Shown piece by piece: positions 14,752-20,422 of a stretch of 20,422 bases of DNA. Where the stretch lies: assembly GCA_046597455.1 (NCBI GenBank), contig JBKJKJ010000231.1, positions 1-20,422 on the forward strand. The letters run 5' to 3'. Below the pieces are notes generated by a model. That model searched no databases, had not been told where the DNA came from, and was given only the letters and a program-made list of their open reading frames with translations. Origin of the DNA: JAQGMV01 sp046597455. GTDB lineage: Bacteria; Pseudomonadota; Gammaproteobacteria; Burkholderiales; SG8-41. Each line of letters opens with the position of its first letter. Position 1 is the first letter of the stretch. A program made the position numbers and the translations under genes.

Positions 14752-15386
14752 GCTCTGGGCGCGAGCAGGTACTGATCGCTGAAGCGCGGCTTGATGCGCT
14801 GGTCGTGAGTCGCGATGACCAGCGTCGCCTTGCACGCGCGAGCCTGCTCCTCCAGAAGGTCCAGCGTGCGCATGCAGTTCGCGTCGTCCAGGTTGGAAGT
14901 CGGTTCGTCGGCCAGCAGCAGCGTCGGGCGGTTGACCACGGCGCGAGCAACGGCGACGCGCTGCGCCTGGCCGAACGAGAGCTCGTGCGGGTAGGATGCG
15001 GCTTTTTTCGAAAGACCCAGATCGACGAGCACCTCGTCCACCCGGTCACGACTTTGCCCGAGACCCGACAGGTATTGCGCGAGCAGCAGGTTGTCCGCGA
15101 CGGTCAGGCTGTCGACGAGATGCAGCCGCTGGAAAACGATGCCGATGTGCCGTGCGCGAAAGCGGCCGAGCGGCGCGGTCTTGAGCTTGCCCAGCGGATG
15201 ACCGGCGACGATGACTTCGCCGTAACTCGGGTTCATGAAACCGGCGAGTATGTGCAGGAGCGTCGTCTTCCCGCTTCCGGACGGGCCCAGCACGAGCCAG
15301 TGCTCGCCCTGCTCTGCGAGCCAGTCGCGTATCTGCAGCGCGTCCACGCCGTTATAGGCATGTCGGACGTCACGCAGGCGGAACAA
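14748..15386 (-). CDS. ABC transporter ATPase, LolD/MacB type
   Basis: ATPase partner of the downstream FtsX-like permease, 212 residues. Motifs: Walker A GPSGSGKTT (34-42), Q-loop VFQR (84-87), a variant signature LSFGQ (136-140, Phe in place of the first Gly of LSGGQ), Walker B LLLADEP (156-162) with D-loop SNLD, and H-loop ATHD (H194). The start is the TTG at 15386, because GGAGG stands 6 nt before it and the protein then begins with the usual FRLRDVRHAY. A GTG at 15413 is the alternative. The gene overlaps the 3' end of the GTPase gene by 17 nt. It could in principle also serve the ZnuB-like permease, but its type matches the FtsX partner. Confidence 0.9.
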   Translation of the reverse strand: MFRLRDVRHAYNGVDALQIRDWLAEQGEHWLVLGPSGSGKTTLLHILAGFMNPSYGEVIVAGHPLGKLKTAPLGRFRARHIGIVFQRLHLVDSLTVADNLLLAQYLSGLGQSRDRVDEVLVDLGLSKKAASYPHELSFGQAQRVAVARAVVNRPTLLLADEPTSNLDDANCMRTLDLLEEQARACKATLVIATHDQRIKPRFSDQYLLAPRA

Positions 15387-16437
15387 CGGCGTCCTCCGCA
15401 GATACGGCCTCACTTCGCTCCCGCAACACCTCGACCGGATCTTCTCCAAGTCCGGCCGCGCAAAGCGAGAGACCTTTGAGGAAAAGCGCGCGGGGAAGGC
15501 TGCGGCCAATGAAAACGATGACGCTCTCGCGGGCATCCGTCACGGCCCACCGCGCTGCGGGTTCCGATCCCACCAGCTTGTGCACGCCCTGGATAACGAT
15601 GCGCTCGTCCCGCCCCTCGACGTTGAGCACACCTTTGTAGCGCAGCATGTCGTCGCCGTAGCGCTCGATCAGCAGGCCGAGCAGGTTTTCGAGCTTGCGC
15701 AGATCGAGCGCTCCGGCTGCACGAAAGACGAAGGACCCGATCTCATCGTCATGGTGATGATGCCCGGCATCCTCGAGAAAACCTGGATCCACGACCAGCG
15801 CGCAATCGAGATCGAACCCACCCAGATCGAGCACGTCGTCCACATCGGCGTGCCCGTGGCGCACGGTTTTCACCGGTGCGCGCGCGTTCATGCGCTGCAA
15901 CCGTTGCGAGAAGGCCGCGGCGTGCTCGCACGTCACGAGATCGGTCTTGGTCAGGAATATACGATCCGCAAATCCCACCTGCTTCTGCGCCTGCAGATTC
16001 TGTTCGAGCGCACGCGCGCCATGCTTTGCATCCACGAGGGTCACGATGCCATCGAGGCGGTAATCGCGCACGACATCGTCTTCCACGAAAAAGGTCTGCG
16101 CCACCGGCGCGGGGTCCGCGAGCCCCGTGGTCTCGATCACGATGCGATCGAAATCGAGCTCACCGCTTTTGCGCTTTTGCGCGAGCTCGCCCAGGATGCG
16201 CGTGAGGTCGCCGCGCACCGTGCAGCAGATGCAGCCGTTGTTCATCTGGACGATTTGCTCGTCGCGCTCCCGCACCAAGATCTCGTTGTCGATGCCCGCT
16301 TCACCGAACTCGTTCTCGATGACGGCGATCCGATGCCCGTGCTGCGCTTTCAGGATGTGATTGAGGAGCGTCGTCTTACCGCTGCCCAAAAAGCCGGTGA
16401 GGATCGTGACGGGAATGAGTGGGCGGGTCTGATTCAT
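15370..16437 (-). CDS. COG0523/CobW-type GTP-dependent metallochaperone, ZigA-like
   Basis: G3E-family GTPase that in zinc-regulated relatives (ZigA, YeiR) is thought to deliver or buffer zinc in the cytoplasm. The 355 residues show Walker A GFLGSGKTT (15-23), the ENEFGE switch region, the metal-binding CxCC motif C69-I-C71-C72, ETTGLADPAPV, a TKTD guanine-specificity motif in place of NKxD, a His-rich GHHHHDDE loop near 235, and the CobW C-terminal domain. The ATG at 16437 was chosen by family N-terminus; its Shine-Dalgarno is poor. It is the first gene of the minus-strand cluster and divergent from yidD. No Zur operator was recognised in the 118-nt spacer upstream, so zinc regulation is inferred only from motifs and neighbours. 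Confidence 0.9.
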   Translation of the reverse strand: MNQTRPLIPVTILTGFLGSGKTTLLNHILKAQHGHRIAVIENEFGEAGIDNEILVRERDEQIVQMNNGCICCTVRGDLTRILGELAQKRKSGELDFDRIVIETTGLADPAPVAQTFFVEDDVVRDYRLDGIVTLVDAKHGARALEQNLQAQKQVGFADRIFLTKTDLVTCEHAAAFSQRLQRMNARAPVKTVRHGHADVDDVLDLGGFDLDCALVVDPGFLEDAGHHHHDDEIGSFVFRAAGALDLRKLENLLGLLIERYGDDMLRYKGVLNVEGRDERIVIQGVHKLVGSEPAARWAVTDARESVIVFIGRSLPRALFLKGLSLCAAGLGEDPVEVLRERSEAVSAEDAVVPPA

Positions 16438-16555
16438 GTGCGCGATACCGCAGCCGGGAGGCGGACGCAATTGTATACTCCGGGCCCGGGGCAGGAATCG
16501 CCTCGACGAACGGCCACCGGATGGTCACCGGATCGTAACGACGGGCGCACCCACC

Positions 16556-16777
16556 ATGAAGCGCATTCTGCGGGGATTGATTGCCGGCTATCGGTACTTC
16601 CTGAGCCCGCTGCTCGGCCCGAGTTGCCGTTTCTATCCGACGTGCTCGGAGTATGCGAGCGAGGCGATCGAACGCCATGGCGCGCTGCGTGGCACGTGGC
16701 TCGCGTTAAAGCGCATTCTCAAATGCCATCCGTGGCACTCGGGCGGCCTCGATCCCGTCCCGCCGCCGGATCGCTGA
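16556..16777 (+). CDS. yidD: Membrane protein insertion efficiency factor YidD
   Basis: Short membrane-associated protein that aids YidC-dependent insertion of inner-membrane proteins. The 73 residues are typical. An amphipathic N-terminus (MKRILRGLIAGYRYFLSPL) is followed by the invariant CRFYPTCSEYA with two Cys and by the KCHPWHSGGLDPVP end. The ATG at 16556 matches the family start; a longer upstream frame is not conserved in character. The usual neighbours rpmH, rnpA and yidC are absent: here yidD stands alone between the divergent CobW-type gene and the convergent oxidoreductase gene. The spacer upstream (16438-16555) contains TATACT at 16474-16479, but no matching -35 was found. Confidence 0.95.
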   Translation: MKRILRGLIAGYRYFLSPLLGPSCRFYPTCSEYASEAIERHGALRGTWLALKRILKCHPWHSGGLDPVPPPDR

Positions 16778-16784
16778 AGCGACG

Positions 16785-16825
16785 GGGTCTGCAACCTCGT
16801 AGCGCCGATGTCACGAGGCAGACCC
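16785..16825. terminator. Hairpin between convergent yidD and oxidoreductase gene
   Basis: GGGTCTG (16785-16791) and CCTCGT (16795-16800), separated by a 3-nt bulge (CAA), pair with ACGAGG (16813-16818) and CAGACCC (16819-16825) around a 12-nt loop. It lies 7 nt after the yidD stop and 15 nt beyond the stop of the opposing gene. No U-tract is present, so terminator function is inferred from position. Confidence 0.5.
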
Positions 16826-16840
16826 GGGCGCCGGCGACGC

Positions 16841-17638
16841 TCAGAAGAATGCGAAAGCCCGCGCCTCTATGCTCTGCCGCGGCGGGGCCCCGGGCGGCGT
16901 CGTGGGATCCTCGAACGCCGTGTGCGGCGTGTAGCGCGCGCGGCCGTCGCTTTCGGAATCGAAAACCTTGAAGACGATCGCTTCGTCGCGCCGCATGCGG
17001 GGGAAATAGAACCAGCGGTGACGCGGGTTGTACTTGAGCCGGTAGGTTTGCCCGACGCGATGCGGATAGCGGCGCTCGGAGATCAGAAAATCTTCTTGCG
17101 CGACGCTGCGCGCGTCAGCCAGCGCGAGCGGATTCGATTCGATAGGCTGGTTGATCGCACGCCACACCTGGATGATCGCAAAGCGGCGCTCGAGCAGACG
17201 TTCGGCTTCGTCGCCCATCAACTCGCGTACGCGCTGCGGCCCGGACCACTCGGTGTAATCGTTGTGGGCGGAGAGCACCGGCTCGCGCACGAGCTTTTCC
17301 TCGCGCTCCCCTTCGTCGCCGGAGCGCAGCGTGTGGTCGAAAATCGCCACCCGCGATGCGCCCGCAACCTGCTTGATGAGCTGCTCGACTTCCGGGTAGT
17401 ACACCGATTTCAGCTGCTGCTCGTCGAAGAAGCTCTCGACCCGAGTCGGATGATCGACCAGGACGAAGCCGTTCTTCTCGAGCGCAAGCTCGCCCGCAAG
17501 CACCCGGCCGTCCTCGACCGCCATCGGCCGCCGCTCCGAGGCGCCTTCGGTGCGGCGCCGGATGTTGTTCGGGCCGAAGGTTTCGTTCACGAGCTTCTCA
17601 CCCGTGTCGACCGTGTAGGGAATCTGCGCAGTGATCAC
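16841..17638 (-). CDS. CmcJ/NvfI-family putative Fe(II)-dependent oxidoreductase
   Basis: The 265 residues match the pattern of the CmcJ/NvfI/AsaB family, whose characterised members act in cephamycin and fungal natural-product pathways. Seen: VAIFDHTLR (97-105), AHNDYT with a likely HxD metal pair (H125, D127), RRFAIIQVWRAI, NPLALADARSV, HRWFYFPRMRRDEAIVFKVFDS and TPHTAFEDP with a likely third ligand H239. The HxD...H set suggests a mononuclear iron enzyme, possibly 2-oxoglutarate dependent. The start is the GTG at 17638, preceded by AGGAG at 7 nt; upstream frame residues do not fit the family. It appears to stand alone, with rlmI 71 nt upstream and yidD convergent. The substrate is unknown, and no biosynthetic neighbours are present. 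Confidence 0.75.
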   Translation of the reverse strand: MITAQIPYTVDTGEKLVNETFGPNNIRRRTEGASERRPMAVEDGRVLAGELALEKNGFVLVDHPTRVESFFDEQQLKSVYYPEVEQLIKQVAGASRVAIFDHTLRSGDEGEREEKLVREPVLSAHNDYTEWSGPQRVRELMGDEAERLLERRFAIIQVWRAINQPIESNPLALADARSVAQEDFLISERRYPHRVGQTYRLKYNPRHRWFYFPRMRRDEAIVFKVFDSESDGRARYTPHTAFEDPTTPPGAPPRQSIEARAFAFF

Positions 17639-17709
17639 TGTGGCACTCCTGTCAAAACAGCATCGCCCCGCAGGGCGTGGCACGACATCCGACGGGTCAA
17701 TGTTACGCC

Positions 17710-18891
17710 TCAGGCCGCAACCCGGCACAGCAGACCTTTGAGGTACTCGCTTTCGGGGAAGTTCAGCGCCACGGGGTGATCGGGCGAGCCGTGGAGCCAC
17801 GCTTCGATGCGCGCGTCGACCCGCGCATCGAGTGCCGCGCCGGCGACGATCTTCTGGAAGAGATCGGGCGAAATGCCGCCGGAGCACGAGTAGGTCATCA
17901 GATGGCCGCCGGGGCGCAGCATCTTGAGCGCGAACAGGTTGATATCCTTGTACGCCCGCGCGGCTTTTTCAGCGTGTGCGGCCGTGGGCGCGAACTTCGG
18001 GGGGTCGAGGACGATGATATCGAAGTTTCTTCCCTGATCGCGCAGGCGCCGTAAAGTCTGGAACACGTCGCCTTCGAACCAGTCCGCCTCAGGCAGCGCG
18101 TTGAGCTTTGCATTCACGCGCGCCATGTCGAGGGCGAGCCCCGAGCTGTCGATTGCCATGACCGACTTTGCGCGCCCGCGCAATGCGTTGAGCGCGAAGC
18201 CGCCGGTGTACGAAAAGCAATCCAGAACGTCTTTCCCGGCTGCGATGTTGCGCAGGAGCAGGCGATTGTCGCGCTGGTCGAGATAGAAACCGGTCTTGTG
18301 CCCGGCATCGACCTCGACTTTGAACTTAAGACCGTGCTCCTCGATGATGGGGGCGCCGGGCAACGGCTTGCCCCTCAACAACCCGCTTCGCGGTTCGAGG
18401 CCTTCCAGCTCACGCGCGTCCGCGTCGGAGCGCTCCCACACTCGCGCAACGCCGGGAAGACCGCACAAGGCATCCGCGATGGCGTCGCGCCAACGATCCG
18501 CGCCGGTGCTCAGGAGCTGCACGACGACGGTCTCGCCATAGCGGTCCGCGATCACACCCGGCAGGCCGTCCGCTTCGCCGTGCAATACACGCATGCCCGT
18601 GCTCACGCGATCGATTCCGAGGGTCGAGCGCGCCCATGCCGCCTCGTCGACACGCCGGGTGAAGAAGCCCGCGTCGATCTCCTGGTCATCCCACGCCCAC
18701 GCTCGCGCGCGAATCTGCGAATGGGGGCTGTAGGCGGCGGTCGCGAGCAGCTCGCCTTCGCTCGAGCGAATTTCTATCGTTTCCCCCGCCTGCGGCTTGC
18801 CTGTCACTGAAGCGACCGCGCCGGAGAAAATCCACGGGTGCCGGCGTTTCAGCGACTTCTCGCGGCCGGGCTTGAGGATGAGCTTGTGCAA
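17710..18891 (-). CDS. rlmI: Class I SAM-dependent 23S rRNA methyltransferase, RlmI-like
   Basis: Cytosine-5 methyltransferase; E. coli RlmI modifies C1962 of 23S rRNA. The 393 residues are close to E. coli RlmI (396). An N-terminal PUA domain (about 3-75, with GREKSLKRRHPWIFSGAV) precedes an EEHGLKFKV strand region and the Rossmann domain. SAM motif I is DVLDCFSYTGGFALNA (221-236), motif IV DPPKF (296-300), and the late motif YSCSGGI has the likely catalytic Cys (C336). The TTG at 18891 is preferred because AGGGA precedes it and the chain then aligns with the family N-terminus. A GTG at 18948, 11 nt after xerC, is the alternative. It probably forms an operon with xerC. Confidence 0.9.
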   Translation of the reverse strand: MHKLILKPGREKSLKRRHPWIFSGAVASVTGKPQAGETIEIRSSEGELLATAAYSPHSQIRARAWAWDDQEIDAGFFTRRVDEAAWARSTLGIDRVSTGMRVLHGEADGLPGVIADRYGETVVVQLLSTGADRWRDAIADALCGLPGVARVWERSDADARELEGLEPRSGLLRGKPLPGAPIIEEHGLKFKVEVDAGHKTGFYLDQRDNRLLLRNIAAGKDVLDCFSYTGGFALNALRGRAKSVMAIDSSGLALDMARVNAKLNALPEADWFEGDVFQTLRRLRDQGRNFDIIVLDPPKFAPTAAHAEKAARAYKDINLFALKMLRPGGHLMTYSCSGGISPDLFQKIVAGAALDARVDARIEAWLHGSPDHPVALNFPESEYLKGLLCRVAA

Positions 18892-18959
18892 CGTTGTTCC
18901 CTGGATTGCGGCGTCCACGCGCACTTTCGTATCACCGGTTCGTGGCACGATGAGAGACG

Positions 18960-19901
18960 TTAAGACGTTTTCTTTTTCGCGCGCGGGTGCGCGGCGTCGT
19001 AAACCTTCGCAAGATGCTGGAAGTCGAGATGAGTATAGATTTGAGTCGACGAGATGCTCGCATGACCCAGCATTTCCTGTACCGCACGCAGGTCGCTGCT
19101 CGACTGCAGCACGTGGGACGCGAACGAGTGGCGCAGCACGTGCGGGTGGACTTTGGTCGACACCCCCTGCCGCAACGCCAGCGTCTTGAGGCGCTGCTGC
19201 ACCGAACGCGCGCTGAGCCGCTGCCCGTGGCGGCTCACGAACAAGGCATCGACCTGAAAAGGGCCCATCTGCGCACGATGGCCGAGCCACCCGGTCAGCG
19301 CATCCAGCGCGTGCCGCCCCACCGGCACGATACGCGTCTTGGACCCTTTGCCCGTGACTCGCACCGTGCCTTCCGAAAAATTCACGTCGGCCGACGCAAG
19401 ACCCGTGAGCTCGGACAGGCGCAGCCCCGAAGAATAGAAAAGCTCGAACATCGCCTTGTCGCGCACCGCGAGCGCGCCGTCGGCTGCAATATCGAGCAGG
19501 CGGTGCGCATCGTCCGGTGACAACGCCTGCGGAAGGCGCTTGGCGGCTTTGGGCGCCCGGATGCCCACGCACGGATTGTCGCCATGCTGGTGATCCCGGG
19601 CGAGATAGCCGAAAAACCCGCGCCACGCCGACAGCGCGCGGGCGACCGAGCGCGGGTCCAACCCTTTGCCGTGCAATTGCGCGACAAAGCGGCGGATGTC
19701 GTGCACCTGCAGTTTCGCGAGCGCGGTTTCGCCTGCGCGCGCCAGCAGCGCGTCGAGGTCCCGCCTATAGCTTTTCAGCGTGTGAGGACTGAGCCGCCGC
19801 TCAGACGCCAGATAGGCGAGGTATTGGTCGACCAGGGGACGCGACGGTGACACCGCCTGAGCGCGCTCAGCCTCACGGTCTCTGGTGTTTTTATTCGTCA
19901 C
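18960..19901 (-). CDS. xerC: Site-specific tyrosine recombinase XerC
   Basis: Acts with XerD at dif to resolve chromosome dimers. The 313 residues contain an N-terminal SAM-like core-binding domain (about 20-108) and the C-terminal catalytic domain. The catalytic set is complete: R161 (GLRLSEL), K185 (TGKGSK), H254 and R257 (HPHVLRH), H280 (LGHASIS) and nucleophile Y289 (QIYTH). Assignment to XerC rather than XerD or an integrase rests on the DUF484 neighbour upstream, a classical chromosomal arrangement. The start is the GTG at 19901; N-terminal residues 1-18 are poorly conserved in character, so a slightly later start is possible. A 46-nt spacer separates it from the DUF484 gene. Confidence 0.95.
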   Translation of the reverse strand: MTNKNTRDREAERAQAVSPSRPLVDQYLAYLASERRLSPHTLKSYRRDLDALLARAGETALAKLQVHDIRRFVAQLHGKGLDPRSVARALSAWRGFFGYLARDHQHGDNPCVGIRAPKAAKRLPQALSPDDAHRLLDIAADGALAVRDKAMFELFYSSGLRLSELTGLASADVNFSEGTVRVTGKGSKTRIVPVGRHALDALTGWLGHRAQMGPFQVDALFVSRHGQRLSARSVQQRLKTLALRQGVSTKVHPHVLRHSFASHVLQSSSDLRAVQEMLGHASISSTQIYTHLDFQHLAKVYDAAHPRAKKKTS

Positions 19902-19947
19902 TCGTCACCGCGTATCCCTTGCTGCCGGCCAGACGCCTGCGGATGGG

Positions 19948-20422
19948 TCAGTCGGCCGGCAAGTTGCGCAGGAGCGCAGTGCCCACCATGTCCCCGATGC
20001 GCTTCAGATACACCGTTCCCATTTCAGGGTAAAAGCGTTCTGCGTCCTCGCTCGCCAGGGCGAGGAGGCCGAAAGTCTCGTCACTGCGCAGCGGGATATA
20101 CGCAAACGATTTGAGTAGCGGCGCGGCGTCGCCAAAAAGCTCTGCCGATGTCCCTTCAGCGGGATGGGCCACGCAATGCGGACCGGTGAGGCTTTTTGCA
20201 AATTCGCGCGTCACATCGCCTGCAGGGTTGAGCTCGGGTGCGTCGACCGGACCGTTGAGCTTCCATGCCCTCAAACCCACGTGCGGGACGGCGAAATCCT
20301 CGCCCAGGTTGTAGTGCACGGCGCCGATTACCGTAGCCAGGTCGCGCGCGGCGAGCAGCGCGAGTGCGAGCCGGTGCACTTTTTCGCCGATCGCATCGTT
20401 CTCTTCGCCGAACTGGATGACT
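19948..20422 (-). CDS. DUF484 family protein, 3' part
   Basis: The last 157 residues of a GAF-like DUF484 protein; the frame is open at the right edge, so the start is outside. The segments VIQFGEENDAIGEKVHRLALALLAA, DFAVPHVGLRAWKL and SFAYIPLRSDETFGLLALASED, with a late IGDMVGTALLRNL, follow the DUF484 pattern. An internal GTG at 20379 is not taken as the start because similarity continues upstream of it. DUF484 genes typically precede xerC, often after dapF, and the protein's function is not established. It probably shares a transcript with xerC and the rlmI-like gene. Confidence 0.88.
   Translation of the reverse strand, partial: VIQFGEENDAIGEKVHRLALALLAARDLATVIGAVHYNLGEDFAVPHVGLRAWKLNGPVDAPELNPAGDVTREFAKSLTGPHCVAHPAEGTSAELFGDAAPLLKSFAYIPLRSDETFGLLALASEDAERFYPEMGTVYLKRIGDMVGTALLRNLPAD

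Noticed and set aside
15387..15536. Upstream extension of the ABC ATPase
   Set aside because: It lies within the C-terminal coding region of the CobW-type gene and does not resemble ATPase N-termini.
16506..16533. Tandem GGYCACCGGAT repeat before yidD
   Set aside because: Two 11-nt units with one mismatch are too short to separate from chance in GC-rich DNA.
16438..16555. Possible Zur operator or sigma-70 promoter in the cobW-yidD spacer (AATTGTATAC)
   Set aside because: The TACAAT and TATACT hexamers have no acceptable -35 partner, and no Zur-like inverted repeat with the expected ATrich half-sites was recognised.
15580..16971. Plus-strand open frame (463 codons) opposite the CobW-type gene and running through yidD
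   Set aside because: It crosses two genuine genes in other frames, and the translated sequence has no domain features.
16808..17779. Plus-strand open frame (323 codons) opposite the CmcJ-like gene
   Set aside because: The minus-strand frame carries the conserved motifs and a good Shine-Dalgarno; the plus frame does not.
18892..19626. N-terminal extension of the rlmI-like frame across xerC
   Set aside because: It lies antiframe within xerC, and the RlmI family N-terminus begins at the TTG at 18891.
1..20422. CRISPR arrays, tRNA/rRNA genes, transposases, prophage genes
   Set aside because: Looked for on both strands by eye; none supported. The heptamer arrays lack the regular spacer structure of CRISPR.

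Overview
The window is a high-GC chromosomal segment that most likely comes from a betaproteobacterium. The evidence is gene order and protein character. A gatC-gatA pair is divergent from a complete mreB-mreC-mreD-mrdA-rodA-rlpA elongasome operon, hslV-hslU forms an operon, and a DUF484 gene lies directly before xerC. All are familiar arrangements in Betaproteobacteria. No phage, plasmid, transposase, CRISPR, rRNA or tRNA sequence was seen. No gene-free stretch exceeds 300 bases; the longest (about 90-140 bases) are described as features.

Layout. (1) Positions 1-817, minus strand: gatC and the 5' part of gatA, the amidotransferase that makes Gln-tRNA(Gln)/Asn-tRNA(Asn). (2) Positions 907-7629, plus strand: mreB, mreC, mreD, mrdA (PBP2), rodA and rlpA, tightly packed with 4-17 nt overlaps at the end. 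These build and shape the lateral cell wall. (3) Positions 7742-9682, minus: hslU and hslV, the heat-shock ATPase/peptidase, preceded by a near-consensus sigma-32 promoter and a stem-loop at the expected 5' end of the mRNA. (4) Positions 9821-16437, minus: seven co-directional genes that look like a metal (probably zinc) homeostasis cluster. In transcription order they are a COG0523/CobW-type GTPase with CICC and His-rich motifs, a LolD/MacB-type ABC ATPase, its FtsX-like permease, a small His-rich secreted protein, an outer-membrane beta-barrel protein with an N-terminal coiled coil, a ZnuA-type binding protein and a ZnuB-type (ABC-3) permease. No dedicated ZnuC ATPase is present in the window. 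(5) Position 16556, plus: yidD, away from its usual rnpA/yidC neighbours. (6) Positions 16841-17638, minus: a CmcJ/NvfI-type putative Fe(II)-dependent oxidoreductase of unknown substrate. (7) Positions 17710-20422, minus: an rlmI-like 23S rRNA methyltransferase, xerC and the 3' part of a DUF484 gene.

The most unusual structure is outside the genes. A 56-nt near-perfect palindrome duplicates the 3' end of hslU in inverted orientation. Two related 57-nt hairpin elements lie 3.9 kb apart. Two intergenic spacers inside operons (mreB-mreC and hslV-hslU) are almost entirely filled by inverted arrays of a 7-nt motif (GTGAGGC/GCCTCAC). The best functional lead is the zinc-type cluster, which combines two ABC systems, one lacking its own ATPase, with two poorly characterised envelope proteins.
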